From positions 248,001-312,000 of the forward strand of contig NZ_JMPP01000014.1 of NCBI RefSeq assembly GCF_000735435.1: a DNA stretch of 64,000 nucleotides. The letters run 5' to 3'. Both the position numbers and the translations under genes were made by a program. Below are positions 8,994 through 17,797 of the stretch, one piece after another. Below the pieces are notes generated by a model, which searched no databases, had not been told where the DNA came from, and saw only the letters and a list, made by a program, of their open reading frames with translations. Source of the stretch: Klebsiella planticola ATCC 33531 (GTDB lineage: Bacteria; Pseudomonadota; Gammaproteobacteria; Enterobacterales; Enterobacteriaceae). Numbering within the stretch: position 1 is the stretch's first letter; each line of letters starts with the position of its first letter.

Positions 8994-9638
8994 ATGATAA
9001 TAAAGAAATGCAATGGCCTTCGGGGGATTATGCTCCCGGCGTGTGCCGTCGTCTGGGTCTCGTTTATCAGTGGCGCGAATGCCTGGCAACAGGAATATAT
9101 CGCTATCGATACCAAAAGTAACACCCCTGAACGCTATACGTGGGATAGCGATCACCAACCCCGCTATGAAGATATTCTGGCGGAGCGTATGAATGCGTCC
9201 GGCGATCTTCCCGGTATTGCGCTGAATCAGGCGGTGGCGCCGCCGGATGGCGGCCGCGGGATGAGCGTGGGATGGAATTTTACGCTGGCCAACGGCGTCA
9301 CTTCCGGCCCGGTGGCGAGTTTGCGTAGCGAGGTGATATCGACCGCCCCCGCGCGCCGCGCGTCAGACAACCCCTATGTGAATACGCTTGGCTGGCGTAT
9401 GGATTATCAGGCGCTATGGGGCGTCCATCCGTGGGCGCAGGTGAGCTACAACCAGCCGCTCTCTTCGGATCTGATTGGCCCTAATCGCGGGCAGGATGGC
9501 GCCTGGCGCGATGTCACCTTCGGGGCGGATATGGCTCTCAATTCACACCTTGCCGCCTGGGCGGCATTATCGCAGGCGGAGAATACGCCAACGGGAGCCA
9601 ACTATCTCTATGTGATGGGAGTGAGCGCTAACTTTTAG
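8994..9638 (+). CDS. yhjY: Exported YhjY-like protein
   Basis: A 214-residue protein placed where yhjY lies in E. coli, between tag and yhjX. The start ATG at 8994 is preceded by GGAG. It opens a signal peptide (MIIKKCNGLRG, then a hydrophobic run ending in SGANA) cleaved before WQQEYIAIDT. The frame is open upstream to 8880, but that part has no ribosome site and does not look like a signal. The mature part has alternating hydrophobic stretches (MSVGWNFTLANG, HPWAQVSYNQPL, TFGADMALNSHLAAWAALSQ) and ends in a C-terminal Phe, as outer-membrane beta-barrels do. The exact function is unknown; the orthology call rests on position and partial resemblance. Confidence 0.7.
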   Translation: MIIKKCNGLRGIMLPACAVVWVSFISGANAWQQEYIAIDTKSNTPERYTWDSDHQPRYEDILAERMNASGDLPGIALNQAVAPPDGGRGMSVGWNFTLANGVTSGPVASLRSEVISTAPARRASDNPYVNTLGWRMDYQALWGVHPWAQVSYNQPLSSDLIGPNRGQDGAWRDVTFGADMALNSHLAAWAALSQAENTPTGANYLYVMGVSANF

Positions 9639-9777
9639 CCTTTATTTAGCATGCGTGAAACGTTCTTGTTACTTAAAAAACACAGTAATGGCGCATTGTT
9701 GTAAGATAGTAGTCACTAACTTATTTCTGCTGCTGTCATGCGCCTGCCTTTTTCAATGTCATTCATTCCGGCTCACA

Positions 9778-9808
9778 TGCATTTCATTCCTTGCTGATGG
9801 CATTTCAT
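9778..9808 (+). promoter_or_regulatory. Paired YpdB response-regulator boxes upstream of yhjX
   Basis: Two direct repeats, TGCATTTCAT at 9778-9787 and GGCATTTCAT at 9799-9808, are separated by exactly 11 bases. In E. coli the LytTR-type regulator YpdB binds two GGCATTTCAT copies with an 11-base spacer to switch on yhjX in response to pyruvate. The spacing is preserved and only one base differs. The pair ends 69 bases before the yhjX start, leaving room for a promoter. Confidence 0.85.
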
Positions 9809-9877
9809 GCCTTTTTTACCCTGGCGTTCAGGCGGCTTCGCTATTGTGGCGGCAGTTAATTATTCAGGATATCTGCT

Positions 9878-11080
9878 ATGAACGCTGCAAACAGTCAATA
9901 TACCCGCTGGCTTACGCTGGCCGGCACGATCGTTACACAATTCGCGCTGGGATCGGTTTATACATGGAGTTTGTTCAACAGTTCCCTTTCCGCAAAACTG
10001 GACGAACCGGTAAGCCAGGTGGCTTTCTCCTTCGGTCTGTTAAGCCTCGGTCTGGCGCTATCCTCTTCCGTCGCCGGTAAACTGCAGGAACGCTTTGGCG
10101 TCAGGCGCGTCACGATGGCGTCCGGTGTTCTGCTGGGGCTCGGCTTTTTCCTTACCGCCCACGCCAACAGCCTGATGATGCTCTGGCTGAGCGCAGGCCT
10201 GTTGGTGGGGCTGGCGGATGGCGCGGGCTATCTGCTGACGCTCTCCAACTGCGTGAAGTGGTTCCCGGAGCGTAAAGGGCTGATTTCCGCCTTTTCCATT
10301 GGTTCCTATGGCCTCGGTAGCCTCGGGTTCAAATTTATTGATAGCCATCTGCTGGCCACCGTCGGGCTGGAGAAAACCTTTATTATCTGGGGCGCCATTG
10401 TCCTGGTGATGATTGTCTTCGGCGCAACCTTAATGAAAGATGCGCCGAATCATACCGCCGCCTCGCATAATGGCGTGGTGGAGAATGACTTCACGCTGGC
10501 CGAGTCGATGCGTAAACCGCAGTACTGGATGCTCGCCGTGATGTTCCTGACGGCCTGCATGAGCGGCCTGTATGTTATTGGCGTAGCGAAAGATATCGCT
10601 CAAGGGATGGTGCATCTGGATGTCGCGACGGCGGCGAATGCGGTCACCGTTATCTCTATCGCCAACCTGAGCGGACGTCTGGTGCTGGGGATTCTGTCGG
10701 ATAAAATTTCCCGTATCCGCGTCATTACTATCGGCCAGGTGGTTTCACTGGTCGGCATGGCCGCGCTGCTGTTCGCGCCGCTGAACGCGATAACCTTCTT
10801 TGCCGCGATTGCCTGCGTCGCCTTTAACTTCGGCGGAACGATTACCGTGTTCCCGTCGCTGGTCAGTGAATTTTTCGGTCTGAATAACCTGGCAAAAAAC
10901 TACGGCGTCATCTATCTGGGCTTTGGTATCGGCAGTATCTGCGGCTCGCTGATTGCCTCGCTGTTCGGTGGGTTCTACGTGACCTTCTGCGTTATCTTTG
11001 CCCTGCTGATTCTCTCTCTGGCGCTTTCCACGACGATTCGCCAGCCGAAAGGTGAAGTTTACAGCGAAGCCCACGCCTGA
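9878..11080 (+). CDS. yhjX: MFS transporter YhjX, pyruvate-induced
   Basis: A 400-residue major facilitator of the oxalate:formate antiporter type with about 12 membrane segments and a short cytoplasmic loop near 185-205. The N-terminus QFALGSVYTWSLFNSSLS and the loop ERFGVRRVTMASG are family-typical. E. coli YhjX is strongly induced by extracellular pyruvate through the YpdA/YpdB system, and the matching boxes are present at 9778-9808. The transported substrate is not settled; pyruvate or a related monocarboxylate is the usual proposal. The 3' side leads into a non-coding stretch with a long hairpin and an ERIC element. Confidence 0.92.
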   Translation: MNAANSQYTRWLTLAGTIVTQFALGSVYTWSLFNSSLSAKLDEPVSQVAFSFGLLSLGLALSSSVAGKLQERFGVRRVTMASGVLLGLGFFLTAHANSLMMLWLSAGLLVGLADGAGYLLTLSNCVKWFPERKGLISAFSIGSYGLGSLGFKFIDSHLLATVGLEKTFIIWGAIVLVMIVFGATLMKDAPNHTAASHNGVVENDFTLAESMRKPQYWMLAVMFLTACMSGLYVIGVAKDIAQGMVHLDVATAANAVTVISIANLSGRLVLGILSDKISRIRVITIGQVVSLVGMAALLFAPLNAITFFAAIACVAFNFGGTITVFPSLVSEFFGLNNLAKNYGVIYLGFGIGSICGSLIASLFGGFYVTFCVIFALLILSLALSTTIRQPKGEVYSEAHA

Positions 11081-11130
11081 TACGCCATCTTCGCGGCGTC
11101 ATATCGATATTCCTGAGCTATTTGTGCTTG

Positions 11131-11163
11131 TCCAACCAAATGTTTTGTAAATGTTTGGTTGGA
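11131..11163. repeat. Perfect 10-base inverted repeat downstream of yhjX
   Basis: TCCAACCAAA at 11131-11140 and TTTGGTTGGA at 11154-11163 are exact reverse complements around a 13-base AT-rich loop. It lies 50 bases after the yhjX stop. No T-run follows, so it is not a textbook intrinsic terminator; it may be a 3' stabilising hairpin or a protein-binding site. Confidence 0.6.
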
Positions 11164-11227
11164 TCACACTCCCGCCTGGTACTTTTTCCTTTCTCTGTGG
11201 TCTACTTAGCGCGCTTTGTAGAGGTTT

Positions 11228-11356
11228 CTTATACTCTCCGTCCTTCAAACTGCCTTATTGTTGACTGCGCTCGTTCGCCTCAGTCACTTACTTGAGTAAG
11301 CTCCAGAGGATTCACGAGCCCGTCGCCGCAAGGCATCTCGAATGGGTTTGAGTAGT
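11228..11356. repeat. ERIC element
   Basis: The central segment reads CGCTCGTTCGCCTCAGTCAC followed by TTACTTGAGTAAGCTCC and AGAGGATTCAC. These correspond to the conserved ERIC core used for ERIC-PCR (ATGTAAGCTCCTGGGG and its partner AAGTAAGTGACTGGGG in reverse). The length, about 127 bases, is that of a full ERIC copy. The ends were placed by eye and may be off by several bases. Confidence 0.82.
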
Positions 11357-11443
11357 TAATCAACCTGAACGCACCCTATTAACCTGCCCGCTTATATCGC
11401 GTAAGTCAGGTGGTTTTATCTCTTCTTTTTCCAGGTTTCATGC

Positions 11444-13135
11444 ATGAATTATATTAGAACGATGACACAGCAGAAAGTCAGCCTTTGGCTGGCGCTGTAC
11501 ATCGGCTGGTTTATGAACGTTGCTGTGCTTTTCCGTCGCCTTGATGGTTATGCGCAGGAATTTACCCTCTGGAAAGGGCTTTCCGGGATTGTGGAACTGG
11601 TTGCCACCGTGCTGGTGACGTTTTTCCTGTTACGTGTTCTGTCGCTGCTGGGTCGGCGCGTCTGGCGAATACTCGCTACGCTGGTGGTAATTTTCTCCGC
11701 TGCCGCCAGCTATTACATGACCTTCCTGAACGTGGTGATTGGTTACGGCATCATCGCGTCGGTTATGACCACGGATATCGACCTCTCTCAGGAGGTGGTG
11801 GGCTGGTATTTGATTCTGTGGCTGGCGCTGGTCAGCGCTCCGCCGCTGCTGCTTATCTGGAGCAACCGCTGTCAACATACTCTGCTGCGGCAAATTCGCA
11901 CGCCGGGCCAGCGGGTAAAAAATATCGCCATCGTTGCCCTTGCCGGATTAATGGTCTGGGGACCGATTCGCCTGCTCGAACTGCGGCAGAAGGACGTGGA
12001 GCGTAGCTCTGAAGTCGATATGCCGAGCTATGGCGGGGTGATTGCCAACTCGTATCTGCCGTCAAACTGGCTTTCTGCGCTGGGGCTGTACGCCTGGGCG
12101 CAGGTGGATGAGTCCTCAGATAACAAGTCGTTGATAAACCCTGCCAAAAAATTCACCTATGTGGAGCCGCAGGGCCTGGATGATACCTACGTGGTGTTCA
12201 TTATCGGTGAAACCACCCGCTGGGATCATATGGGGATCCTGGGTTATGGCCGCAATACCACGCCAAAGCTGGCCCAGGAGAAAAACCTGGTCGCCTTCCG
12301 CGGGTATTCGTGCGACACCGCGACCAAGCTCTCCTTGCGCTGCATGTTTGTGCGCGAGGGCGGGGCGGAAGACAACCCGCAGCGAACGCTGAAAGAGCAA
12401 AACGTCTTTGCGGTCCTGCACCAGCTCGGCTTTACCGGCGACCTGTATGCGATGCAGAGCGAGATGTGGTTCTACAGCAATACTATGGCGAACAGCATTG
12501 CCTATCGCGAGCAGATTGGCGCGGAGCCGCGTAACCGCGGTAAGAGCGTGGACGATATGCTGCTGGTGGATGAAGTGAAGCGTTCACTGACCAAGAATAA
12601 CCAGGGTAAGCACCTGATCATTCTGCATACCAAAGGGTCGCACTTTAACTATACCCAGCGTTACCCGCGCAGCTTCGCGCAGTGGCAGCCGGAGTGCGTG
12701 GGCGTGGACAGCAAATGCTCGAAAGCGGAGCTGATCAACTCTTACGATAATAGCGTGACCTATGTCGATCACTTTATCGTGAGCGTGCTGGATCAACTGC
12801 GTGATAAGAAGGCGATTGTGTTCTATGCCGCCGATCATGGGGAGTCAATCAACGAGCATGAGCACCTGCACGGTACGCCGCGTAAGATGGCGCCGCCGGA
12901 ACAGTTCCGTGTGCCGATGATGGTGTGGATGTCGGATAAATATCTGGCAGCGCCGGACCATGCTGCTTCGTTTGCCCGCCTTAAAGAGCAGGCGGCGATG
13001 AAAGTCCCGCGTCGTCACGTTGAGCTGTATGACACCATCATGGGTTGTCTGGGCTACACCTCGCCGGACGGTGGGATTAATGAGAATAACAACTGGTGCC
13101 GCGTTGCCGATGCGGGGAAAACCGTGGCGAAATAG
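11444..13135 (+). CDS. eptB: Kdo2-lipid A phosphoethanolamine 7''-transferase
   Basis: A 563-residue inner-membrane enzyme that adds phosphoethanolamine to the outer Kdo of LPS. About five membrane segments occupy residues 15-175. The periplasmic alkaline-phosphatase-like domain follows, with Glu256 (IIGETTRWDH), the nucleophile region SCDTATKLSL with Thr294 the likely acceptor, and the metal motifs YAADHGES and LHGTPR. It aligns throughout with E. coli EptB. In E. coli the gene is repressed by the MgrR small RNA and induced via sigma E; neither site was resolved here. The ribosome site before ATG 11444 is weak, compatible with such translational control. Confidence 0.95.
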   Translation: MNYIRTMTQQKVSLWLALYIGWFMNVAVLFRRLDGYAQEFTLWKGLSGIVELVATVLVTFFLLRVLSLLGRRVWRILATLVVIFSAAASYYMTFLNVVIGYGIIASVMTTDIDLSQEVVGWYLILWLALVSAPPLLLIWSNRCQHTLLRQIRTPGQRVKNIAIVALAGLMVWGPIRLLELRQKDVERSSEVDMPSYGGVIANSYLPSNWLSALGLYAWAQVDESSDNKSLINPAKKFTYVEPQGLDDTYVVFIIGETTRWDHMGILGYGRNTTPKLAQEKNLVAFRGYSCDTATKLSLRCMFVREGGAEDNPQRTLKEQNVFAVLHQLGFTGDLYAMQSEMWFYSNTMANSIAYREQIGAEPRNRGKSVDDMLLVDEVKRSLTKNNQGKHLIILHTKGSHFNYTQRYPRSFAQWQPECVGVDSKCSKAELINSYDNSVTYVDHFIVSVLDQLRDKKAIVFYAADHGESINEHEHLHGTPRKMAPPEQFRVPMMVWMSDKYLAAPDHAASFARLKEQAAMKVPRRHVELYDTIMGCLGYTSPDGGINENNNWCRVADAGKTVAK

Positions 13136-13139
13136 CGGG

Positions 13140-13173
13140 AGTGGCGAGTTTCTCGCCGCTTGAGCTATTTTTT
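13140..13173 (+). terminator. Probable terminator of eptB
   Basis: AGTGGCGAG pairs with CTCGCCGCT (one G-T wobble) around a TTT loop at 13140-13160. A run of six T follows about eight bases later. It lies just after the eptB stop and before the proK promoter. Confidence 0.5.
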
Positions 13174-13185
13174 CCAAATAAGGCA

Positions 13186-13214
13186 TTGACGGGTGTGAGT
13201 CTCAGCAGTAAGAT
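13186..13214 (+). promoter_or_regulatory. Sigma70 promoter of the tRNA-Pro gene
   Basis: TTGACG at 13186-13191 and TAAGAT at 13209-13214 are separated by 17 bases. They are followed by a GC-rich discriminator (GCGCCCGC) typical of stringently controlled stable-RNA promoters. The tRNA begins at 13226. Confidence 0.75.
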
Positions 13215-13225
13215 GCGCCCGCATT

Positions 13226-13302
<77 letters not shown>

Positions 13303-13310
13303 AATTTAAA

Positions 13311-13337
13311 AGCCTGCTCAATGAGCAGGCTTTTTTG
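13311..13337 (+). terminator. Intrinsic terminator of proK
   Basis: AGCCTGCTC and GAGCAGGCT form a perfect 9-base stem with an AAT loop, followed by T5-6. It begins eight bases after the tRNA CCA end. Confidence 0.92.
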
Positions 13338-14139
13338 CATCTGAAGCCGATGAGGATGAGAGCCTCCGGGGGCAGAGGTTCGGCTATGCTGGCGGCCCAG
13401 AGCGCTCATTTGTACCTCAGCAATTTTTAGCCGGCTTAACACCGCCCTGGTGTATTGGCCTGTCTCCCCCTGCTGACAGCAAAAACAGGCCTCGTCCAGG
13501 CCACCGTAAAATGAAATCCTTTGCATCAATGGCGTTGGGCTGCGGGCCGGGCGCCACGATGTCGGAGTGTGATAGTCAACCAAAGTCACAAAAAAAGCAC
13601 GAATCCTTGTTTCATGTTGCCTGTTAACTATTTTGTGACATCTTCCATTGTATTTTTTTATATATCTAAGGCTCTTTTTTCGCGAAGCTTATGGATAACT
13701 GCAGCATTTTCCGCTGTGCGTTTTAACGTTCGCGCTATTAATCGCTCACATATTGGCCATATCGTAATAAATTTTCACCATTTACCAGAATTGCTTATCA
13801 CTGGCTGTTACGAAGTATTAAGACATTTATGCTGCCCGCTCGCCGCTAGCATAAATTTCTCTGCTGAAAATAGCGTCTTGAAGTTTTTTTAATCTTTGCC
13901 TGCTGATTCTCACCCCGGGTGTAAAACCCGGTTGGCTGTATTGACGTTTACGCATTCTGTTGACAGATTGTAGGGCATGAGGGGCATTTCATGGAGAATC
14001 CGCACTGCAACTCAGGCGTTTTTGTGAAAGGAATCCCCATCTCTCATCCAGGCCTTCGGGCACCACCGACCAGACCGGGTAAAAAATAAATAAAGGCCTG
14101 GCGGATATATGCAAACAACATCACATTTGGAGCAGAATA
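13338..14139. other. Long non-coding leader/promoter region of dppA
   Basis: About 800 bases between the proK terminator and dppA hold no convincing gene; the open frames there lack ribosome sites and family character. A small hairpin (CCGGGT/ACCCGG) is at 13915-13931. AT-rich promoter-like sequence lies around 13620-13700. The last 150 bases probably form the dppA 5' untranslated leader, which is also long in E. coli. No tRNA or recognised small RNA was seen. Confidence 0.6.
14111..14125 (+). promoter_or_regulatory. CA-rich putative GcvB-binding stretch in the dppA leader
   Basis: GCAAACAACATCACA lies directly before the dppA ribosome site (GGAG at 14129). GcvB, a small RNA that represses dppA in E. 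coli and Salmonella, pairs through a G/U-rich region with such CA-rich stretches close to the start codon. The pairing is inferred from composition and position. Confidence 0.5.
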
Positions 14140-15747
14140 ATGAGTATTTCCTTGAAAAAGTCAGGGATGCTGAAGCTTGGTCTGAGCCTGGTCGCCCTGA
14201 CCGTTGCAGCAAGCGTTCAGGCTAAGACCCTGGTTTATTGTTCTGAAGGTTCGCCGGAAGGCTTTAACCCACAGCTATTCACTTCTGGTACAACCTATGA
14301 CGCCAGCTCGGTGCCCATCTATAACCGCCTGGTTGAATTCAAAACCGGTACTACGGAAGTGATTCCGGGGCTGGCGGAAAAATGGGAAGTGAGTGAGGAC
14401 GGCAAAATCTATACGTTCCACCTGCGTCAGGGCGTGAAGTGGCAGGATAATAAAGACTTTAAACCTACTCGCGACCTGAATGCCGACGACGTTGTATTCT
14501 CGTTCGATCGCCAGAAAAACGCGCAAAACCCGTACCATAAAGTGTCCGGCGGCAGCTATGAATACTTCGAAGGGATGGGCCTGCCTGACCTGATTAGCGA
14601 AGTGAAGAAAGTCGACGATAAAACCGTCCAGTTTGTGCTGACTCGCCCGGAAGCGCCGTTCCTCGCTGACCTGGCGATGGACTTCGCCTCTATTCTGTCG
14701 AAAGAGTATGCCGACAACATGCTGAAAGCCGGTTCGCCGGAAAAAGTGGACCTGAACCCAATCGGTACCGGTCCGTTCCAGCTGCTGCAGTATCAAAAAG
14801 ACTCCCGTATTCTCTATAAAGCCTTCCCGGGCTACTGGGGCACCAAGCCGAAGATCGATCGCCTGGTCTTCTCCATTACGCCTGATGCTTCCGTGCGCTA
14901 TGCCAAACTGCAGAAGAATGAGTGCCAGGTGATGCCGTACCCGAACCCGGCCGACATCGCGCGCATGAAAGAAGATAAGAGCATTAACCTGCTGGAACAG
15001 CCGGGCCTGAACGTCGGCTATCTCTCCTTCAACACCGAGAAGAAACCGCTGGATAACGTGAAGGTCCGCCAGGCGTTGACCTATGCGGTAAATAAAGAAG
15101 CGATTATCAAAGCCGTTTACCAGGGCGCAGGTCAGTCCGCGAAAAACCTGATTCCACCGACCATGTGGGGCTATAACGACGACGTTAAAGACTACACTTA
15201 CGATCCGGAAAAAGCGAAAGCGCTGCTGAAAGAAGCCGGGATGGAAAAAGGCTTCTCCATCGATCTGTGGGCAATGCCGGTACAGCGTCCGTACAACCCG
15301 AACGCGCGCCGTATGGCTGAGATGATCCAGGCTGACTGGGCCAAAATTGGCGTCCAGGCCAAGATCGTCACCTACGAGTGGGGCGAATATCTGAAGCGTG
15401 CGAAAGCAGGCGAGCACCAGACCGTGATGATGGGCTGGACCGGCGACAACGGGGATCCGGATAACTTCTTCGCCACCCTGTTCAGCTGCGCGGCTGCAAA
15501 AGACGGCTCGAACTACTCTCGCTGGTGCTACAAACCGTTTGAAGATCTGATTCAGCCGGCACGTGCCACCGACGACCACAACAAACGTATCGAGCTCTAC
15601 AAGCAGGCTCAGGTGGTGATGCATGACCAGGCTCCGGCGCTGATCGTCGCTCACTCCACCGTCTATGAGCCAGTGCGTAAAGAAGTCAAAGGCTACGTGG
15701 TCGATCCATTAGGCAAGCACCACTTCGATAACGTCTCTGTCGAATAA
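14140..15747 (+). CDS. dppA: Periplasmic dipeptide-binding protein
   Basis: A 535-residue substrate-binding protein (SBP family 5), equal in length to E. coli DppA. The Sec signal peptide ends SVQA before KTLVYCSEGSPEGFNPQ. The mature domain covers the rest, with the dipeptide-site segment SCAAAKDGSNYSRWCYKP near the C-terminus. It delivers dipeptides, and in E. coli also heme and aminolevulinate, to DppBCDF, and supports chemotaxis where flagella exist. It is the first gene of dppABCDF. A stable hairpin follows before dppB, so dppA is probably made in excess over the membrane parts. Confidence 0.97.
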   Translation: MSISLKKSGMLKLGLSLVALTVAASVQAKTLVYCSEGSPEGFNPQLFTSGTTYDASSVPIYNRLVEFKTGTTEVIPGLAEKWEVSEDGKIYTFHLRQGVKWQDNKDFKPTRDLNADDVVFSFDRQKNAQNPYHKVSGGSYEYFEGMGLPDLISEVKKVDDKTVQFVLTRPEAPFLADLAMDFASILSKEYADNMLKAGSPEKVDLNPIGTGPFQLLQYQKDSRILYKAFPGYWGTKPKIDRLVFSITPDASVRYAKLQKNECQVMPYPNPADIARMKEDKSINLLEQPGLNVGYLSFNTEKKPLDNVKVRQALTYAVNKEAIIKAVYQGAGQSAKNLIPPTMWGYNDDVKDYTYDPEKAKALLKEAGMEKGFSIDLWAMPVQRPYNPNARRMAEMIQADWAKIGVQAKIVTYEWGEYLKRAKAGEHQTVMMGWTGDNGDPDNFFATLFSCAAAKDGSNYSRWCYKPFEDLIQPARATDDHNKRIELYKQAQVVMHDQAPALIVAHSTVYEPVRKEVKGYVVDPLGKHHFDNVSVE

Positions 15748-15762
15748 TAAACAGTATGTTCC

Positions 15763-15787
15763 CCCTCTCCCCGCCTTGGGGAGAGGG
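15763..15787 (+). terminator. Hairpin between dppA and dppB
   Basis: CCCTCTCCCC (15763-15772) and GGGGAGAGGG (15778-15787) form a perfect 10-base stem with a GCCTT loop, 16 bases after the dppA stop. No T-run follows. Such stems protect the upstream mRNA from 3' decay or partly terminate transcription. Confidence 0.7.
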
Positions 15788-15855
15788 AATTGACATTTGT
15801 GAGCAATACAGACGTCCGGTCACCAGGCGGGGCGTCACTATAGAGAATCCGGGTT

Positions 15856-16875
15856 ATGTTGCAGTTCATCCTCCGACGTTTGGGACTTGTCATCCCGACC
15901 TTTATCGGTATTACCCTTCTCACCTTTGCCTTTGTGCATATGATTCCCGGTGACCCGGTGATGATTATGGCGGGCGAACGTGGTATCTCCCCTGAACGTC
16001 ACGCTCAGCTGCTGGCTGAAATGGGCCTTGATAAGCCGATGTGGCAGCAGTATGCCCACTATATCTGGGGTGTATTGCATGGGGATTTAGGCATCTCGCT
16101 GAAAAGCCGTATTCCCGTGTGGCAGGAGTTCGTGCCGCGCTTTAAAGCCACGCTGGAACTGGGCGTGTGCGCGATGATTTTCGCCGTTATCGTCGGTATT
16201 CCGGTGGGCGTGCTGGCGGCGGTCAAACGCGGTTCTATCTTCGATCACACCTCCGTCGGCCTTGCGCTGACCGGCTATTCCATGCCGATCTTCTGGTGGG
16301 GAATGATGTTGATCATGCTGGTTTCGGTCCAGCTCAACCTGACGCCAGTCTCCGGACGTATCAGCGATACCGTGTTTCTTGACGATACCCTGCCGCTGAC
16401 CGGTTTTATGCTCATCGATACCGCTATCTGGGGCGAGCCGGGCGATTTTATTGATGCCTTAATGCACATGATTCTGCCAGCCGTGGTGCTGGGCACCATT
16501 CCGCTGGCCGTTATCGTACGTATGACCCGCTCCTCGATGCTGGAAGTACTGGGCGAAGATTACATTCGCACCGCGCGCGCCAAGGGGCTGACCCGTATGC
16601 GCGTCATCGTGGTCCACGCGCTGCGTAACGCTATGCTGCCGGTGGTCACGGTGATTGGGCTACAGGTAGGGACGCTGCTGGCGGGCGCTATTTTGACCGA
16701 AACCATCTTCTCCTGGCCTGGTTTAGGGCGCTGGCTGATCGATGCGCTGCAACGCCGTGATTACCCGGTGGTTCAGGGTGGGGTACTGCTGGTGGCGACG
16801 ATGATTATCCTCGTCAACCTGCTGGTCGATCTGCTGTACGGCGTGGTGAACCCGCGTATTCGGCATAAGAAGTAA
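15856..16875 (+). CDS. dppB: Dipeptide ABC transporter permease DppB
   Basis: A 339-residue inner-membrane permease with about six membrane segments. The N-terminal stretch MLQFILRRLGLVIPTFIGIT is typical of the DppB/OppB type. The EAA loop, which contacts the ATPases, is seen at DYIRTARAKGLTRMRVIVVHALRNAMLP. It forms the channel with DppC. The second gene of the operon, 108 bases after dppA and nine before dppC. Confidence 0.96.
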   Translation: MLQFILRRLGLVIPTFIGITLLTFAFVHMIPGDPVMIMAGERGISPERHAQLLAEMGLDKPMWQQYAHYIWGVLHGDLGISLKSRIPVWQEFVPRFKATLELGVCAMIFAVIVGIPVGVLAAVKRGSIFDHTSVGLALTGYSMPIFWWGMMLIMLVSVQLNLTPVSGRISDTVFLDDTLPLTGFMLIDTAIWGEPGDFIDALMHMILPAVVLGTIPLAVIVRMTRSSMLEVLGEDYIRTARAKGLTRMRVIVVHALRNAMLPVVTVIGLQVGTLLAGAILTETIFSWPGLGRWLIDALQRRDYPVVQGGVLLVATMIILVNLLVDLLYGVVNPRIRHKK

Positions 16876-16884
16876 GGGGCCATC

Positions 16885-17787
16885 ATGTCACAAATTACTG
16901 AAAATAAAGTTGTCGCCGCACCGGTGCCAATGACCCCTTTGCAGGAGTTCTGGCACTATTTCAAACGCAATAAAGGGGCGGTTGTCGGCCTGGTGTACGT
17001 GGCGATTATGATTATCATTGCCGTGTTCGCTAACTTCCTCGCCCCCTATAACCCGGCGGATCAGTTCCGCGACGTGCTGCTGGCGCCGCCGGCCTGGCAG
17101 GACGGGGGAAGTTTTGCGCATCTGCTGGGGACCGATGACGTGGGCCGCGATATTCTGTCGCGACTGATGTACGGCGCGCGTTTATCGCTGCTGGTTGGCT
17201 GTCTGGTTGTGGTGCTGTCGCTGATTCTCGGCGTGGTACTGGGCCTGATTGCCGGCTACTTCGGCGGGGTGATTGACTCCATCATTATGCGTGTTGTCGA
17301 TATTATGCTGGCGTTGCCGAGCCTGCTGCTGGCGCTGGTGCTGGTGGCTATCTTCGGCCCCTCGATCGTCAACGCTTCGCTGGCGCTCACCTTTGTCGCC
17401 CTGCCGCACTACGTGCGATTGACCCGTGCGGCGGTGCTGGTGGAAGTGAACCGCGACTACGTCACCGCTTCACGGGTGGCAGGAGCGGGGGCAATACGTC
17501 AGATGTTCATCAACATTCTTCCTAACTGCCTTGCTCCGCTGATTGTTCAGGCGTCGCTCGGTTTTTCTAACGCCATTCTCGATATGGCCGCTCTTGGCTT
17601 CCTTGGCATGGGTGCGCAGCCGCCGACACCGGAGTGGGGCACGATGCTCTCCGACGTGTTGCAGTTCGCGCAGAGTGCCTGGTGGGTCGTCACCTTCCCG
17701 GGTGTCGCGATTCTGCTGACGGTGCTGGCATTTAACCTGATGGGTGACGGTCTGCGTGACGCGCTCGATCCCAAACTGAAGCAGTAA
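16885..17787 (+). CDS. dppC: Dipeptide ABC transporter permease DppC
   Basis: A 300-residue permease partner of DppB. It has an N-terminal cytoplasmic tail followed by a first membrane segment ([21 protein letters not shown]). The segment [19 protein letters not shown] is typical of OppC/DppC proteins. The EAA loop reads [24 protein letters not shown]. Ten bases separate it from dppD. Confidence 0.96.
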   Translation: MSQITENKVVAAPVPMTPLQEFWHYFKRNKGAVVGLVYVAIMIIIAVFANFLAPYNPADQFRDVLLAPPAWQDGGSFAHLLGTDDVGRDILSRLMYGARLSLLVGCLVVVLSLILGVVLGLIAGYFGGVIDSIIMRVVDIMLALPSLLLALVLVAIFGPSIVNASLALTFVALPHYVRLTRAAVLVEVNRDYVTASRVAGAGAIRQMFINILPNCLAPLIVQASLGFSNAILDMAALGFLGMGAQPPTPEWGTMLSDVLQFAQSAWWVVTFPGVAILLTVLAFNLMGDGLRDALDPKLKQ

Positions 17788-17797
17788 GAGGTTCGAG

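Noticed and set aside
9655-10080. A 141-codon frame across the yhjX promoter and 5' end
   Set aside because: It overlaps yhjX in another frame and covers the YpdB boxes; no ribosome site or homology.
13521-13892. A 123-codon plus-strand reading frame upstream of dppA
   Set aside because: No ribosome site, mixed low-complexity composition and no family character; it lies in the dppA promoter region.
13983-13992. A third GGCATTTCAT, as in the YpdB box, upstream of dppA
   Set aside because: Only one copy; no partner at the 11-base spacing that YpdB needs, so likely chance or an unrelated conserved leader segment.
14275-15654. A 459-codon frame opposite dppA
   Set aside because: Long antisense frame caused by codon bias of dppA; no ribosome site or recognisable domain.
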